Source of the DNA: Sanguinoderma infundibulare
Taxonomy: Eukaryota; Basidiomycota; Agaricomycetes; Polyporales; Polyporaceae
Assembly (NCBI GenBank): GCA_032821775.1
Contig: JAVLRN010000011.1
Coordinates: 2,108,001-2,172,000, forward strand
Length of the DNA stretch: 64,000 nucleotides
Reading direction: 5' to 3'
Shown: positions 1-13,371 of the stretch, piece after piece
Layout of the letters: each line of letters starts with the position of its first letter
How positions within the stretch are numbered: the first letter of the stretch is position 1
The notes under the pieces: generated by a model
The model's input: the letters and a program-made list of their open reading frames with translations, nothing else
The model's database searches: none
What the model was told of the DNA's origin: nothing
Program-made: the position numbers and the translations under genes

Positions 1-3000
1 TGGCGGTGTGGCTACGCACTTATACTAGTCCGGGGAGAGAGGACGGATCTTGATCCGATCTAGCGTCATCCGGCATCCACCTTCGATCTCGCGAGCGGGC
101 GAGAGAGAGCGCGTCTAGAACGCGCCTTTATCGATGTCGATGGCCTTCCCGCACCCCTCTCTCCTCACATCGCCCGCCCATTACGCCGTCACCAGACCCG
201 CGACCCTCCCAAGCCCTCGTCGTGCACTCCACCACTGCACCGTGCGTGGCTACCCGCGAGTACCGGCGTCCGTGTAAGCCACGCGACAGCCTCGTCCGGA
301 ATACCGTCGCATCCTTCCCGCTTTCGAGTCCCTGACTTTGCCCTCGCTGTCTTGTTGATTCCTCCCCCTCCGAGTGCTGCCGCGAGGATGAGGATTCGGG
401 GGTACAGATCGGCTTTGGCTAGATTGCCATCCGATAGTCCACATCCTGCGAACCGAGCTCGCTGTCAGCCACCCTCCCGTCGCCCACGGACCACCATTGG
501 CCCGCGACCGTCCAAACGACGTCCCCGGACTGGAACTCGAACGCGATCGCCCTCTTCTCCGCATCGCATTCATATCGAGGACGAGAAGGGGAGAGTGACG
601 TTCTCCGCGGACAGGTTGGCCAAGGTCCGTCAGGGTCTGTCGCCCGTCGTCGAACGCTCCTCCGTGACTCGTCAGTTGTGCGCACAAGCAGGCCCGTTGC
701 CGCGAACCATCATTTCACGCTCGCGCCACCACCCCGCGCGCGCGTAAACCGTGCAAGGCGTAAATGTACTTGCGTACAGACCCTCGATTGGGGCTCCGGG
801 GTCTTGTGATGCACCGGGGACATGGCCAATGGCGGTCGAACGGTCCACACTGGATGGGAAGACCGGCATCGCGCATCCACGCGACAGAACTCTATCCGAG
901 CGCCATATCGATGGACTCTACATGTCGCCTGCGAGCGGTCAATGTCGAAGCTCACGGGGAGCTGGAGTGGGGTGCAGCAAGGGAGGCTTGACGTGAGAGG
1001 AAGTCGAGAAGCGACGTACACAGGCCAAATACGGCTTATACGACACCCAGAACCAAGCGTGCACCCGGCCTCGAAATGGAAGGCACAACGACTTGGGAAG
1101 GACGCTCGTATCGCAATGCGTAAATACTAATGATTGTCTAGGGAAACTCCTCGCCAGGCGATCGGAGCCAACTTGGGGGTCCGCGCAACCGGTTTTCCTC
1201 CAAGAAGGCGAGCGTTCTGGACTGCGAGCTATAACCGCGAGCCAACAGGCGTGTGCCTAGATTCGAGGCGGAAGGCACTTACGATAACAGCTGGAATAAC
1301 AAGCAAACGACGTCCAGCGCGCCCTCGGTAAGCACACTCACCGCTATGAAAACAGACAGCGCGTGGCGCGCACCTGAGCCATACGTCCGCAGAATGGCGA
1401 GTGTATCCCCGACTCACAATGGCCGGCGGAAGACCCGCGATCGCGTCCATGTCCCGCGTCCCGCGTCTCGCGACCCTGTCCATGCGCGTCGCGTACATCA
1501 TCCGAAACTGGGGTGCCAACTGCCAGGGCCCCCTCCCCTTCCGCGGTCCAGGCCATCGAGCAGTGCGGATGAATGACCTCGCCACAGGCAAGTCACGGTG
1601 GACGCCAGACGGTTGGCCATTGACAATGCACCAATTGCAAGTACTTCCGCGCATCTGATACAATCTCTATGAGAGATGATGATCGGTGATTGCAGTTCTA
1701 ATGAGCACCTTCGGAAGGCCAGAGGCCCCCTCTGACCTCATCAGCCCTCGCCCCCACGGGGCAGAGTTGCCTGCGAAGGCGTATCCTTCCCTGTGAAGGG
1801 GAGAATGCGTTCGATGAGCGTCGCTGAAGGGGTGTGGTCCGAGAGGGCCCCGCGCCAACCCGATGGGCGGTTCGAAGAGGTTCGAAGAGTTGGGCCTCGG
1901 GATCATCGCCAATGCTAAATGGCAGTCGATGCGGGGAGAGGGGACAAGGCCTGGATCACCCGTGGCCACGGCTATCTTCTCACCCCTCCCCTCACCCCTC
2001 CCCATTTCGTTGCGCTTTCATTTCATCGATGGTCGGTTTCGGTTCTCTGGGCGACCCGGCGTTGTGGCCTCCTCCGAGTAGAACGCTGGCGCGGATGCTT
2101 CCAACGGGGATCCCGAGGTGAGATACGGCATCACGACTGCCTTGTGGGTGGGAGATGAACGCGGGAGATAGGACTATTGCCGAACCAGGCTAACTAGGGA
2201 TGGTCATATTGTGTGTCCGGATGTTTCATACGTAAAGACGATGGAGGGGAGGATGCGGGCAGAGGCGACTTGCCGGGAGCGAGGCCTTCACTTGGTCGAA
2301 TGATGGCAGGTACAGACCGAGCACGGCGTACAGGCCTCGGGGCTCGCACGATAGAAGGCGGCGCAGCACGCGTTGGAGGCGTGTCGAGGGTGAGAAGCTG
2401 GGACGAGGACGTCTCAGGTAGCCCAATAGATTCTAAAACGGGGTTGTCACCACACCAGTATTGAGCGAGCGTTCTTGATGGGAAGATAGGTCGCCAGGAG
2501 TAGTCAGAAGTCCACAGAAGGCCCGGTGACGGAGCGCCAGTCGTCCGTCCACGTTTGCTAGGTGCCCAGAAGAATGAAGACAGGCCAACGCCACACCTCG
2601 CATTTCCCAAGACATAGAGGTATGGAGAATCGGTCCGTTAGGCGGCGACGATGTCGTGAAGAGAAGGAGGCCACAACGTGTCGAGCACATTCAACTTCGT
2701 GGATGACGGCTATTGGGTATCCGATGATAGGCTTGAGATAGACACGGGGATGAGCCGGGTGGACGAATGAATTGCAGAGCTTGTGAACAAGCGACCGGGC
2801 TTGAGAAGTGGGCGAATTTGACCCCAGCGAACGGCGCCAACCCTCGAGAGGGCGAGACTGGAAGGGGGAGGGGTATGAACTTCTAGTGCGAGAAACCTTG
2901 ACATTCAAAATCCAAAATTGAGGCGCAAGGCGCGACCCCGGGATGCAGATGACGACAGTCGTGTAGAGCGGAGGGATGGTCGGACCGCAGGAGGTTGGAG

Positions 3001-3772
3001 TTGGGGGACCTTCTGCGAAGTTATCCTATAACGCTCTGTGTGAAGGCCCGTGGCGAGCATCCAGGGGAGAAGAAGCGAAAATTGACACTGCGGATGATGG
3101 GCCGGTTGTGCAAAGTGTGCGCACACAGGCTGTGTACTTCGCTCGGGTGAAGTTCGATAGGCGACAACGCCAAGGACGCGTTCTCGTCCGTTGTGCGCGC
3201 ATACATGCGCTGCGTAGGATGCGGACCGGGGAGCCTGGATATTCTTGGGGCTCGGGAAGGAGGAGAAGGGGTTGTACTCACGCCCTGCGGTCAATGCGCG
3301 TCTCACCGGAGGTTGGCGAGAAATTGGATGCTACGCATGACAATGCCCAGGGCAGCAGTGGAATTATCTACTACGTCGCGCAAGAGATTCAGGCGCGAGT
3401 AGCTGTCATTTACAATGGATATTGCTCACCAAGGGCCTTGGCAACTCCATGCGCAGTCGAGTGTCATGACATCCGTAAGCCTCTTTGGTTCGCGCCTCGG
3501 GCAGACTTTGGCCTCGGAGGCAAGGCCGAAGCCATGGATGTCGACATTGTGGTTCCGGACGGGCTGCAGCGCAGCAGACAGAAGGAAATGCGGGTGGGCA
3601 GGCGGTGCAGGACAGCGGAGCGCAGTGGGGGGAGGCAAGTGGCTGAGCAGATCGCGTCGCGGCCGTTTGTGTATATATCCGGAAACGACGTCAGCGGCCG
3701 CTGCTCACGCATTCGCCCGCCCATTTCATCTCTCTTCCATCCATCTCGTCCTTCCCCCCTTCGTCGCCAACC
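1..3772. other. Long intergenic region, no supported gene
   Basis: No reading frame here shows a recognisable domain, and the open frames are short, overlap on both strands and do not join through consistent splice sites. The last 100 bases hold the probable fimbrin promoter: a TATA-like run at about 3669-3677, a GACGTCA-type site just after it, and a pyrimidine-rich stretch up to the start codon. The rest reads as non-coding or decayed DNA. Confidence 0.5.
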
Positions 3773-6451
3773 ATGGAAGCCTTCAGACTGCGCAAGAAGT
3801 TTCCCGAGGTCTCGAACGACGAGATGCTCGACCTCATCAATCGCTTCAAGTACGTGTGCGCATTTGGTGGCGCGGGGAATGACGGCAGGGCTTTATCTGA
3901 ACCGCGCATCCCTCCGTAGTGCGATATCGACCGACACGCCCGGGCGCGTCGACAAGCAAACCGTGCTGCAGTCTCTGCAAACCAGTGGAGAGTCGTACGA
4001 TCACGCACGGGAGGTGTTGAAGCACGTTAGTGTGGATTCCAGCGGGAAGGTCGAGCTCGAGGATTGGGTCGAGGTGCGCACATCGCCACAGATCTTAGCG
4101 ACATGACCCCTGAGAAACTCATCTCTCGGACGTCACCCCAGCTCAACGTGAAGCTCCGGAGTCAAGCGAAGGAAGTCCTCCCTTCAAGGGCTGGCAAGGT
4201 TACTGTCCAGGGTTCCAACGCCAACGTTAGTCATACGATTAACGAGGACGAACGCGCGGAGTTCACCAACCACATCAATGCTGTAAGTACCATGCTTCTT
4301 ATACGATCGTGCTACCCGGAAGCCGGAAGAGGCAAGGGCACAATAGCCGAGGAAGAAGTCCAGCTGGTGCATTAGGGGTGAGGCGATTGGTGCGGTCCGC
4401 AGCAAGGACGCGCCCATAGTAGAAGTCATTATGCTCGGGATGGGCATGTCCCAGGTCGCTTGTGCTTAGAGTCGAAGAGTTACGTCTTACCACCCACCAT
4501 CTTCATCGGGAACGTATCCAGCTTTCTCCTACAACATTTCGCGTAACCGGAATATCAGACGTGGTGCTGACAATTGTTTCAGGTCCTCGAGGGCGATGTC
4601 GATATCGGGCACCGGCTTCCCATCCCAACTAACACCATGCAGCTCTTCGACGAGTGCAGAGATGGTCTAATCTTGTGTAAACTGATCAACGACTCAGTAC
4701 CAGACACCATCGATGTCCGTGTCTTGAACAAGCCCACCGCGAAAAAGCCGCTTAACGCCTTCCAAATGACGGAGAACAACAACATCGTTATCACCTCTGC
4801 GAAGGCTATCGGTTGCTCTGTCGTCAACATCGGCCCTACGGATATCGCGGAGGGGCGAGAGCACCTGATTCTCGGTCTCATTTGGCAGGTCATCCGGCGA
4901 GGGCTGCTCGCCCAGGTCGATATCAAGCTCCACCCCGAGCTATACCGCTTATGCGAAGATGGCGAGACTATCGAGGACTTGCTTCGGTTGACGCCTGACC
5001 AAATTTTGCTGCGATGGTTCAACTACCACCTGAAGGCTGCTGGCTGGAAGCGGAGGTACGCCGTTCCTTCTAGAGAATGAACTTACCCCAACGCTTAACT
5101 CCTGGCACGCATATACGCAGAGTGAACAATTTCAGCCGAGACGTCTCTGACGGAGAGAACTACACCGTCCTGCTCAACCAGCTCGTTCCGGAGAAATGCT
5201 CTACGGCTCCCCTCCAGACACGCGACCTCCGCCAACGCGCAGAGCAGGTGAGGCGCGATTTTTGATGAGTCGCTGAAGAGCTTGAGCTCTGACATTTCAT
5301 TCAGGTTCTGCAAAACGCAGATGCGATCGGCTGCCGCAAGTACCTCACACCTGCCTCCCTCGTTTCTGGCAACCCCCGCTTGAACCTTGCCTTTGTTGCC
5401 AATCTCTTCAACAACTACCCCGGTCTTGCGCCTCTCGACGAGCAGGAAGCGAAGGACTACGGTGTCGTCGAGGACTTCGATGCCGAAGGCGAGCGCGAAG
5501 CACGCGTCTTCACCCTCTGGCTCAACTCCCTCGGTGTTGAACCCATGGTCTTCAACCTGTTCGAGAACCTCAGGGACGGCGTTGTCATTCTCCAGGCGTT
5601 CGACCGCATCATGCCCGGCTCCGTTGTGTGGCGCCGTGTCAGCAAGCCGAAGGCGGGCGCGGAGCAGGTGGTCAGTGCGGACGGTGAGGAAGAGGAGGAT
5701 ATTGGCGTCACCCCGAACCAGTCCAAGCTGTCGCGCTTCAAGCAAGTCGAGAACTGCAACTATGTCGTGGACCTCGGCAAGCAGAGCGGCATGCACCTCG
5801 TTGGAATCCAGGGCGCCGACATCGTCGACGCGCAGAAGACGCTCGTCCTCGGTCTCGTGTGGCAACTCATGCGGTAAATCATTCCTCATTGTCTTGTTGT
5901 GAAGGGGTTGCTGACGATGGCACAGCAAAAACATTACGCAGACGCTCAGCTCGCTGTCGAAGACGGGCCAAGGCCGGCCGATCAGCGACACGGAGATCCT
6001 CAAGTGGGCAAACACGACCGCGCAGAGGGGCAAGCCTGGCGTGCGCGCGATCAGGTCGTTCAAGGACCCGTCGCTGACCACCGGTATCTTCTTCCTTGAC
6101 CTGCTCGAGGCGCTCCGTCCGGGCGTCGTCGACCCGATGCTTGTCATCAACGTCAACGAGAGCAGCGACTACGAGGATCGCAAGCAGAACGGTCAGTCGA
6201 TTTGTGAAAGTGCCTCGATGGGGATGTGAAGGGAGGGCTAATTGTTGTTACGTGCGCGTTTTCAGCCAAGCTCGCCATCTCGATTGCACGAAAGTTGAAC
6301 GCGCTCATCTTCTTGGTGCCCGAGGATATCGTCGACGTCCGCCCCCGTTTGGTGAGTTCCTGTCCCTTTCGCGACCGGCGAGAAGGGAATTGACTTTGAT
6401 CTCTAGATCATGACCTTCGTCGGCAGTCTGATGGCGCTCGACAACCAGTAA
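3773..6451 (+). CDS. SAC6: Fimbrin/plastin (actin-bundling protein, Sac6 type)
   Basis: Fimbrin cross-links parallel actin filaments in cortical patches and cables. Nine exons join without a frame break: 3773-3849, 3920-4073, 4142-4282, 4583-5055, 5121-5247, 5305-5873, 5926-6191, 6266-6351 and 6407-6451, giving 645 residues, the usual fimbrin length. Residues 1 to about 100 form the short EF-hand-like head. Four calponin-homology domains follow in two actin-binding pairs, roughly 125-240, 265-375, 395-505 and 520-640. CH landmarks are readable, such as DGLILCKLIND, AFQMTENNN and HLILGLIWQ in CH1 and RAIRSFKDPSL in CH4. The 300-nt third intron is longer than its neighbours. The first ATG follows a pyrimidine-rich leader and is the only start giving the expected N-terminus. 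The protein ends MALDNQ. No disruption seen. Confidence 0.97.
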
Positions 6452-8737
6452 ACTGGGAAGCTGCGTTGCCTGCTCTGTGAATGTGCTCGTTTGCTTTTGG
6501 ATGAAGACACTTGATTTGTTCTGGCCTATTTGTTCCGGCCACAGCCATCTCGCGGAATTTTGGTGGCGTTATGAAGGAAGAAGTTGATTTGAACGAACGT
6601 TCAGTGTAATACCGTACCGAAAAGCGTACATGTATTAAGTACGATTTTATGCCCAACTTATCGCGCTCCGTTTTCGCTCCGATCGCGGCGATCAGCGTCA
6701 GACTATTTCCGCCAGGCGCGGGTTCGAACTCGCGTGCATGCTTATTCAGGTAAAAGTACAGCCTCCGGACTAAACCATATGGTCCTTCAGGCTTTCAGGC
6801 TCGAAGATGCACACATGATGCAGCACTGTGCACCTTTGAAGACCATCCCCATATTTTCTATCCATGTTCTGACACTTCAGCATTTTATCTTGTGACAAAT
6901 CAGGGGTTCTGCCCGAGGCTTATAAGAAGCTATCATTAGGCCTACCGCGAGTTAGAATCCCAGACTAAGATGGGCACTTGTGTCTTGAGAGAGGATTCAA
7001 CGGAGGGCAGAATTTCTGGCGGCTGCGAATATAGCTACCAATACGGCAAACTGATGGTGGAGTGGCTTGGGGTTGGCACAACCAAGTAATTGCCATCTCT
7101 TCGTCTTGCTTCTACCATATGGGCATCTCTGCTTTACGGAAGTCAGATATTCCTCACCACTGAACCAACGGTCATCGAGACGTCCTCAGGTTGTGCCCTA
7201 TATGTTGCACGTGTAGCGTTGGAGCCACATGCTCGTCTCAAACCACGCACACCGCTTCCACCCTGGTTACCCCTACAACACCTCAACTGAGAGTCCGTCA
7301 AAATGGTATGACGTCAACAATGGTATATTACAATGACATCTCGCTAATCAGACAAAACATGGGTAACATTAGATGTTCCAAGGATACATGTATAGCGATG
7401 GTATGTGGAGTTGGATAGCAATACGAAAACATGATGATGAGGCAGGATCCGAAGAAGAATACAAGGAAAAACGTGGGCACAGTTCGTAGACGATGATGCT
7501 AAAACGAAAGCTGGGAGTCGTGAGCCCTTAGGATGAACAGAACGATTAAAACTCGGGAAGCTCACCTGCTATGCTGGACCGCGAGGTGTCGCAGGAGGTG
7601 GGAGCACGCTGAGCGGCCCGTTGTACTCATAAAGATGCCTGCGAATAGGCCCATGAATGAGCTGCTGCGGCTCTGGATGATCCGCGGGCGGGGGGGTGTT
7701 TTCGTCAACAACATTTGCTGGACGACGTCGCGCAACAGTGTTTGCCTCCTGGTGGCGTCGATGACGCCTGGTCCGTACGGCAGGCATGGCAAAACACGTA
7801 GGCAAGATCCTTGGCTTCGTGAATAATGAGTGGTGCGTGTCAGTCGTGAGGCGAGGATGGTGGTTGAGTGAGAGAGGGAGAGAGACGGTCGGCCCGAGAT
7901 CGCGAGTTAAAACAGGGCGCCTCTTTGCGGTAAGCGACAAGTCACGACGACCTGTGACGACCCGCGTTTAGATCCAGTGGACCGACTCGGAGTCGATGTC
8001 CACGGTACCACTGTACTTGGGCTGGATATTCCTTTGGCCACTGGACAAAAAATCCTGAACTCCTATTCCAACGTACCTGGTGAAATAGACTCGATGACCT
8101 TCATGGCTCCTACGTAACCCATGTCATCACGGCGAACTGCAGAGACTAACACACCGTAATCTTTAGATTTAATTGACCATGGACCCGGCCGATCTTGAGT
8201 CGGACATCTGTTTAATCGCAGACTTGGTCACTCGCATGGCGTCTATCTTTGAACAAAGGTTAGGTAGTTTCGCCAGTTATCGCTAGGGTTTTGCACTCAA
8301 CCGGTTGTCTTTACACGGTCGCGTAATGTGTTACCGACTCCTCAAGCCGATATAACCTGCGATTTCTGTCATTGTGAAGGACGTACGTCCTCCGATTGGC
8401 GAAGCAGTGGGAGTCCATTGGCATTGCAAGTAAACTTGTGCGCTCGAGCGCGAGTGTCTATCTGCGAGAAGGTGACTTAGTTGGTAGCTCGATACGATAA
8501 CCTGATTTTCCATGATGCTGATATTAGTCTTGGTTTGAAGGTCCTGAGGCGACATGAAGTTGGACCGTTCAAGCATTGGGTACTATATGCGTCGCGCCTA
8601 CCAACAGCATCGCAGGTGACCCACGATCCGATTGGCTGAAGCTTTGGCCTCTGCCATTGGACGAATTTTCGTTCGGAGTGTTCCGAACCGACGACTGCAC
8701 TGCTCACAGTGCTATCGACTCTAACCGTTCCCGCTAC
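6452..8737. other. Intergenic region with tRNA-like relic and one small ORF
   Basis: About 2.3 kb without a clear gene. The minus strand around 6700-6790 carries tRNA-like A-box and B-box sequences about 33 nt apart that do not fold into a cloverleaf. A proline- and arginine-rich 72-codon frame lies at 7569-7787 (listed separately). I see nothing else that is supported. Confidence 0.4.
7569..7787 (-). CDS. Possible small basic, proline-rich protein
   Basis: A single-frame ORF of 72 residues starts MPAVRTRRHRRHQ and ends in a proline-rich tail. It belongs to no family I recognise. The codon after the stop is followed by a good GTGAGC donor, so the frame could be part of a spliced gene whose other exons I could not place. 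Its only support is a plausible protein composition and an isolated ATG. Confidence 0.2.
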   Translation of the reverse strand: MPAVRTRRHRRHQEANTVARRRPANVVDENTPPPADHPEPQQLIHGPIRRHLYEYNGPLSVLPPPATPRGPA

Positions 8738-9727
8738 GATGCCTTCATACGAACAAGTATCCTAATAGTTATATGACTACTTTCGGTCTTTTTCTAATGG
8801 ATCTCCACCCGGCAGACATGAAAAGGTACCACTGACTTTGCAGTCTGATTGTAAATGCTTGCTCATCGTGTTTTTAGCTTCTTGCACTTCATGATGCCCT
8901 TGGAAAACCTTTCGCGCTAGTTTGCGACGAGCTCAATTCGCGCTTACCCATCTTCGAGATGCCTCTTGAGGTGCTCCATCGGATCATGGAGTACGTACCG
9001 AATCCCATACATGGCCCGTCGCAGTCCATTACGTTCTGCCAGAACATCTCCACCGTCTCTACCTCCATGATCCTCCCTGCTTCCAGGACCTGCAGACGAC
9101 TTCGAGAAGCGGTCCTCTCCAATACTCGCTTGTGGGGGTCAATGCTCGTGCATGAATTCGGGAGTACTAGGGAGTGGGACCTGGATCCAAGCTCTGTAGA
9201 ATGGAGCGCAGCTGGAGCGGGACAGGTGGATCGCCGACGCTGAGTAAGATAAGTCGGGTATCCCGCTCGAGCAACGTCAGCTGAGTCTCGTAACAATGGT
9301 CAAGTAGCTCGAGTCCGGCGTGTACGGCTACCTGGAGCATCTCGAGCTGGAGGTGGCGCCGTTCCTCCAGGTTGCGGACGAGGAGTGGGCTGCGGTCGGG
9401 AAGCATTTCAAGACGGCGTTGCTCGAGTACACGCAGGTACGTCCTACGTTTCCCGTCCCAGATTACTGCATCGAGCCCATGGGCTGGCCACGCGGGATGG
9501 GATATTCGTTTCCCTTGATGTCGTGAACGATACCGGACGTCGTGAGTTGTTCAAAGCACTTTTCGCCGTTTAAGCCACCTGACGTATGAGTACACGCAGT
9601 GGGATCTTTGACCCCGGAGGGGATTCGGCATAAACAACCTTGCAAGGTGGCGTACGTGAAGCTCGAAATGATGGGCTTGCGTGTACTGCATCGGCGTGGT
9701 GATACAACAAGAATCGGCTGTAGATAG
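8738..9727 (+). CDS. F-box-like protein, short
   Basis: F-box proteins of this class recruit substrates to SCF ubiquitin ligases. The exon from about 8880 (acceptor TTTTTAG) reads on to a helical motif MPLEVLHRIMEYVP followed by ASRTCRRLREAVLSNTRLWG, the usual Agaricomycete F-box pattern of a leucine-rich helix, Cys-Arg-Arg and Leu-Trp. A phase-0 intron from 9223 (donor GTGGAT, weak) to about 9308 joins it to an acidic helical exon ending with a strong donor at 9436. A last exon from 9650 would stop near 9727. The first exon is uncertain: ATG at 8738 gives only MPSYEQ before a GTATCC donor. At well under 200 residues it is much shorter than usual F-box/LRR proteins of 400-600, so it may be a truncated relic. 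The F-box is fairly sure, the gene ends are not. Confidence 0.5.
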
Positions 9728-9779
9728 GACATCATCGCGGACCGCAATGTTTGTGATCAGTATGTGCCTGATATGACTG

Positions 9780-11883
9780 TCAGTCGACGGGATCCAAGAG
9801 GGTATATGCCTTGCCCGCATCCTTCAGCAAGCCCTCGATGAGCTTCATCCCCTCCAACACCTTCTCTTCCTCGAGGCGCTTCCCGACGACCTGCACGCCA
9901 ACCGGAAGACCGTGCATCTTCTCCGCATCGTACATCTTATACAAGTCGCGCTCGATAGTGTTCCTGGGCGTGAACTTCCCAAGTGCGTCCAAATCCTTAT
10001 CGACGTGCGTGACGGGGAGCACTCCGGCCGAATAGTCGAGCTGGAAGCATGGGAAGGGTGGCTCAGCACGGACCGTCACATCGAAGGAGGAGAATCAAGG
10101 GTGGCGTACGATGTTCCACAGGAATGTGTAGCCGCAAGCCTTGAACGCGACCTTCATCGCCTTGTGCGGCGTCGCGGGGAGCGCGTTGGGCACCGTCAAG
10201 ATGAAGTCGAACGCCTCGTCGCGCAACTTCTGGAACCAGCGGTCGCGATAGGCCTCGCGCTGGGCGATGAGTCCGAGATACTGCTCCGTCGTCTTCTCGA
10301 AACAGCCCTCGACGAGGCCGGCGTAGATCTCGTCCTTCCTGATGTGCCGCAGATACCAGGCGTAGATGGTCTTGACGAAGCGGGGCATCGCATACATGAG
10401 GCGCACTTGTTGGACACCGGGGTCGTTGGTCTCGCCCCACCGGATAGGTCGAGTAGACAATTTGGCTGAAGGCTCAGAACTTGGCATCTTGCCTGCAAAG
10501 AGCTCTTGGGATACGGGGACGCACCTCCTTCCGCCAAGATGAGCTGAGTGCCGAGTTTGAGGCCTTCATAGGGGCTTGGAGGGTCGCTAATGACAATTGA
10601 GCTACATCAGAACTAGTCACTCCGGGCGTAGGTGGCACACACATAGTCACGACTTCGTGTCCGCCGCCTTTCAACTCGGAAACCACTGTCTCTAGGGCTC
10701 GTTTGCAAGCAGGAGAGGGAGCGACAACACCTTATCCTGCAAAGTCATTGACCGAACGTAGCGTAGACGAGATGTCCTTACCATCATCCCACAGCACGCC
10801 CCAACGAATGGGTTTTCCAGAAGCGAGGTCTACCTCCCTCCATGGGATAGGCAAGACCTACACATTCGGCTAGTCAGCAAAACGAACGTTGCGGTCGCTC
10901 ACTCGCCCCTGTGCTACACACCGAGTGGTCGTATTCCCACGGTTTCATAACAAAGATCGCCTTCCAGAACATCTCCAGGTCCTCCAACGTCCGCGCCATG
11001 GGCGAATACGTCGCAGGAATGCCCTCCTGGCCCGGCATGCTGGTCACGTTCCCCGTCCGCAGGAACCTATGCATCGACGCCTTGATAGCGTACACCCCCG
11101 AGAAGTGTCTGGCGCAGCGCAACCGACATCAGCACACCCCAAAGAAGCGCAACACGCGAAGCCAGAAGCAACGAGTACTGACGCCGGCACGCGCACCGAC
11201 CCGGCGACGTCTGTGCCTATCGCGAGGCGGGACCCCCCGTACGCAAGCAGCGCGGACTCGCCGCCCGTGGACCCCCCCGGGGAATAATTCTTGTTGTGCG
11301 GGTTCGTCGTGCGCCCAAAGACGTCGTTGGCGGACTCGAACGAGAGCAGCGTGATCGGCACGTTCGTCTTCACGAACGGCACCGCGCCCGCGTCCCTGAG
11401 GAGCCGGACGACCGCCGCGTCCTTCTGCGCCGGCCGCGCGACCCAGGCCGAGTACCCGATGCACGCGTCCTCGCCCGCGAGGCCGACGGTGTCCTTGAAG
11501 CTGACGGGCATCCCCGCGAGCGGGCCCTGGGTGTTGCACGACCCGGCCCAGCCTTCGGCCTTTGCGATGAGGACCTCGGTGAGGCAGTTCGTGGCGGCGT
11601 GCGCCTTGAGGGCCTTCTTGCTGTACGCTAGGAGGACCTGGGCGGGCGTGAGCGTGCCCGCCTGCACGCCTGCAACGACATCGGAGGCGGACCGTGCGAG
11701 GATCTGCTCGTCGTCCGGCGATAGCGGCGCATGATAGGCTGGCGGCAAGTTGCGGATGCGTTCCTCACGCTCTCGCTGCTTAGCAGCGCTGCAAAGTTCG
11801 AGTTGAGAGCAGGCGGCGTCAGTGCTGGAGTAGGTAGTGCAATCTGAGGGATGGACGTACCATGCTCTGCGGTGGCCCAGCAT
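9780..11883 (-). CDS. Amidase (acetamidase/FAAH-like, amidase-signature family)
   Basis: Hydrolyses carboxylic acid amides. At least eight exons on the minus strand join cleanly: start 11883, a 23-nt first exon, a main exon down to 11183, then 11108 onward, ending at the stop at 9780-9782. The catalytic Lys-Ser-Ser triad is visible: Lys in GMPVSFKDTVG, the cis-Ser in SPGGSTGGES and the nucleophilic Ser in GTDVAGSVRVPA. Downstream blocks such as SMPGQEGIPATYSPMARTLE and LPVGVQVVGKRLEE are typical of fungal acetamidases. There is no signal peptide, so it probably acts inside the cell. It lies tail-to-tail with the F-box-like gene, 50 nt apart. The long internal frame on the plus strand at 9912-10469 is a shadow of this gene. 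One intron (10700s) uses an AAG acceptor. No frame break found. Confidence 0.93.
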
Positions 11884-13371
11884 GGTTGCGAACCAAGGTG
11901 GATTCCCTCTCGTTGCCCTACGCTCGACGTCGGTCCTGGGTGGACTATCGGTTCCCGGTACGGACGGTCTCCAGAGTGAGACGTCAGCAGACCACTGAGG
12001 TTTCCCGTGATAACACGGGTTCTGGAAGAATGTGCGTTCGGTGCCTGTCAGTGCGATATCGTGAGCGGTGCCAAGTACGTCAGTAGTAGAACTATGCTGG
12101 TACTACGTCCGTCTTCGTGCACGTTCCAGCCCACGAACGCGTGCGGGGGTTGAGGATACTGATCCGTCCCGAATCCTGCTTCCAGGCTTCGCACACGGAC
12201 GTCCTTCTGGACGGAGCGAAGAGGGGCTACTTATTTGAAACACGGCGGTGAGAGCATGCAGGACGTACAGGGGCCTTCGGGGGACCCTTGACGACGTTGA
12301 GCGTTCTCTGGACGTTTTTGCGGCGCGCCATACGACGTCCTAAGGCGAGGCGCGTCCGAAGCACGACAGAAAGCAATCCTCCCGAACGCACAAGGATTCA
12401 ATATTCAATAAGAATACCAATCGTCGATTCGCTTAGATGGTGCTGTGAGCGAAAGGAAAGCCGACATTGGTCAACTTCAAGGGCATCTGCGCCTAGGCGG
12501 TGATACCGAGTGCGGCTCGATGGCCCATATCACCACCGTCGACGGCTCGCCTGCGGCATTGTATACAAGGGATCAGATCCTCATTCCAAGTTTCAACCAC
12601 ACCGAGCGTGGCGCCGGCGGGTAGAAAAGCAGAGGCTACCTGAAACACCAATCCCCCACGGAAGCTCCTGTTGCGGTGATAACGGAAACCGTCGTCGTAT
12701 CACCGGATGACATCTCGGGATTTAAGGCTGCACCCCAGCTCCGTCGCGTCATCAGCAATCAAACGTCCAGCCGAATGTAATAATCCAATTATGCGACTTG
12801 AGCTTCGAAGGTTGCTGTAACCTACAAGGACGTTGAGGGGACGCGACGGAGAAGAATAGCCTGCGTGTGATAGTCAGAATCCCATCGGAGTGACAAAAGT
12901 GGATCATGTGTACCGTCTTTTCGTAACATTGGCTCGGGCCACGGCAGTTGACATCGACGTGCCTCTCTGCCTCTCTGAATCGACAATCAATGGTAGCGAA
13001 CTGCTCACCTTGACGCGCTCCGCCCGCCAGAGCTTCTCGGGTCTTTTAAGTTCAGCTACACAACGGCCGTGGGAGGCTCGGAGTTAGGAGATGGTATGCC
13101 ATCGAGTCTATAAGGACAGAGGACACATTATCGGTACTGGTATGCAGCTAGTAAGTCCGTGCAAAAACGAAAGTCAACCGAAAGGGAATAAAACATATGC
13201 GACCAAACTGGAGACGTAGCGTCATGATGTCTGTCCGGGGCTAGTCCATGAATATCATCCGTGAGAATCCGCACTGCAATCACACACCCACACCTCGCCT
13301 GGGCTTCCCGAGCCCAACCCTCCATCCCTGGGTAGTAGGGCAGCGGGGGCGACGACCCCTCGACCTTGCCT
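11884..13371. other. Intergenic region, nothing supported
   Basis: About 1.5 kb upstream of the amidase and downstream of the DUF7137-like gene. Open frames are under 75 codons with no recognisable motif. It should contain the amidase promoter at its left end, but I cannot point to a defined element. Confidence 0.45.

Noticed and set aside
5095..6156. 353-codon minus-strand frame inside fimbrin.
   Set aside because: It spans fimbrin exons and introns and mirrors the CH-domain codons. Shadow frame.
6690..6790. tRNA-like sequence on the minus strand, with TGGTTTAGTCCGG as an A-box and GAGTTCGAACCC as a B-box.
   Set aside because: Box spacing suits a tRNA, but the acceptor, D and T stems do not pair. 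At most a decayed tRNA or tRNA-derived SINE.
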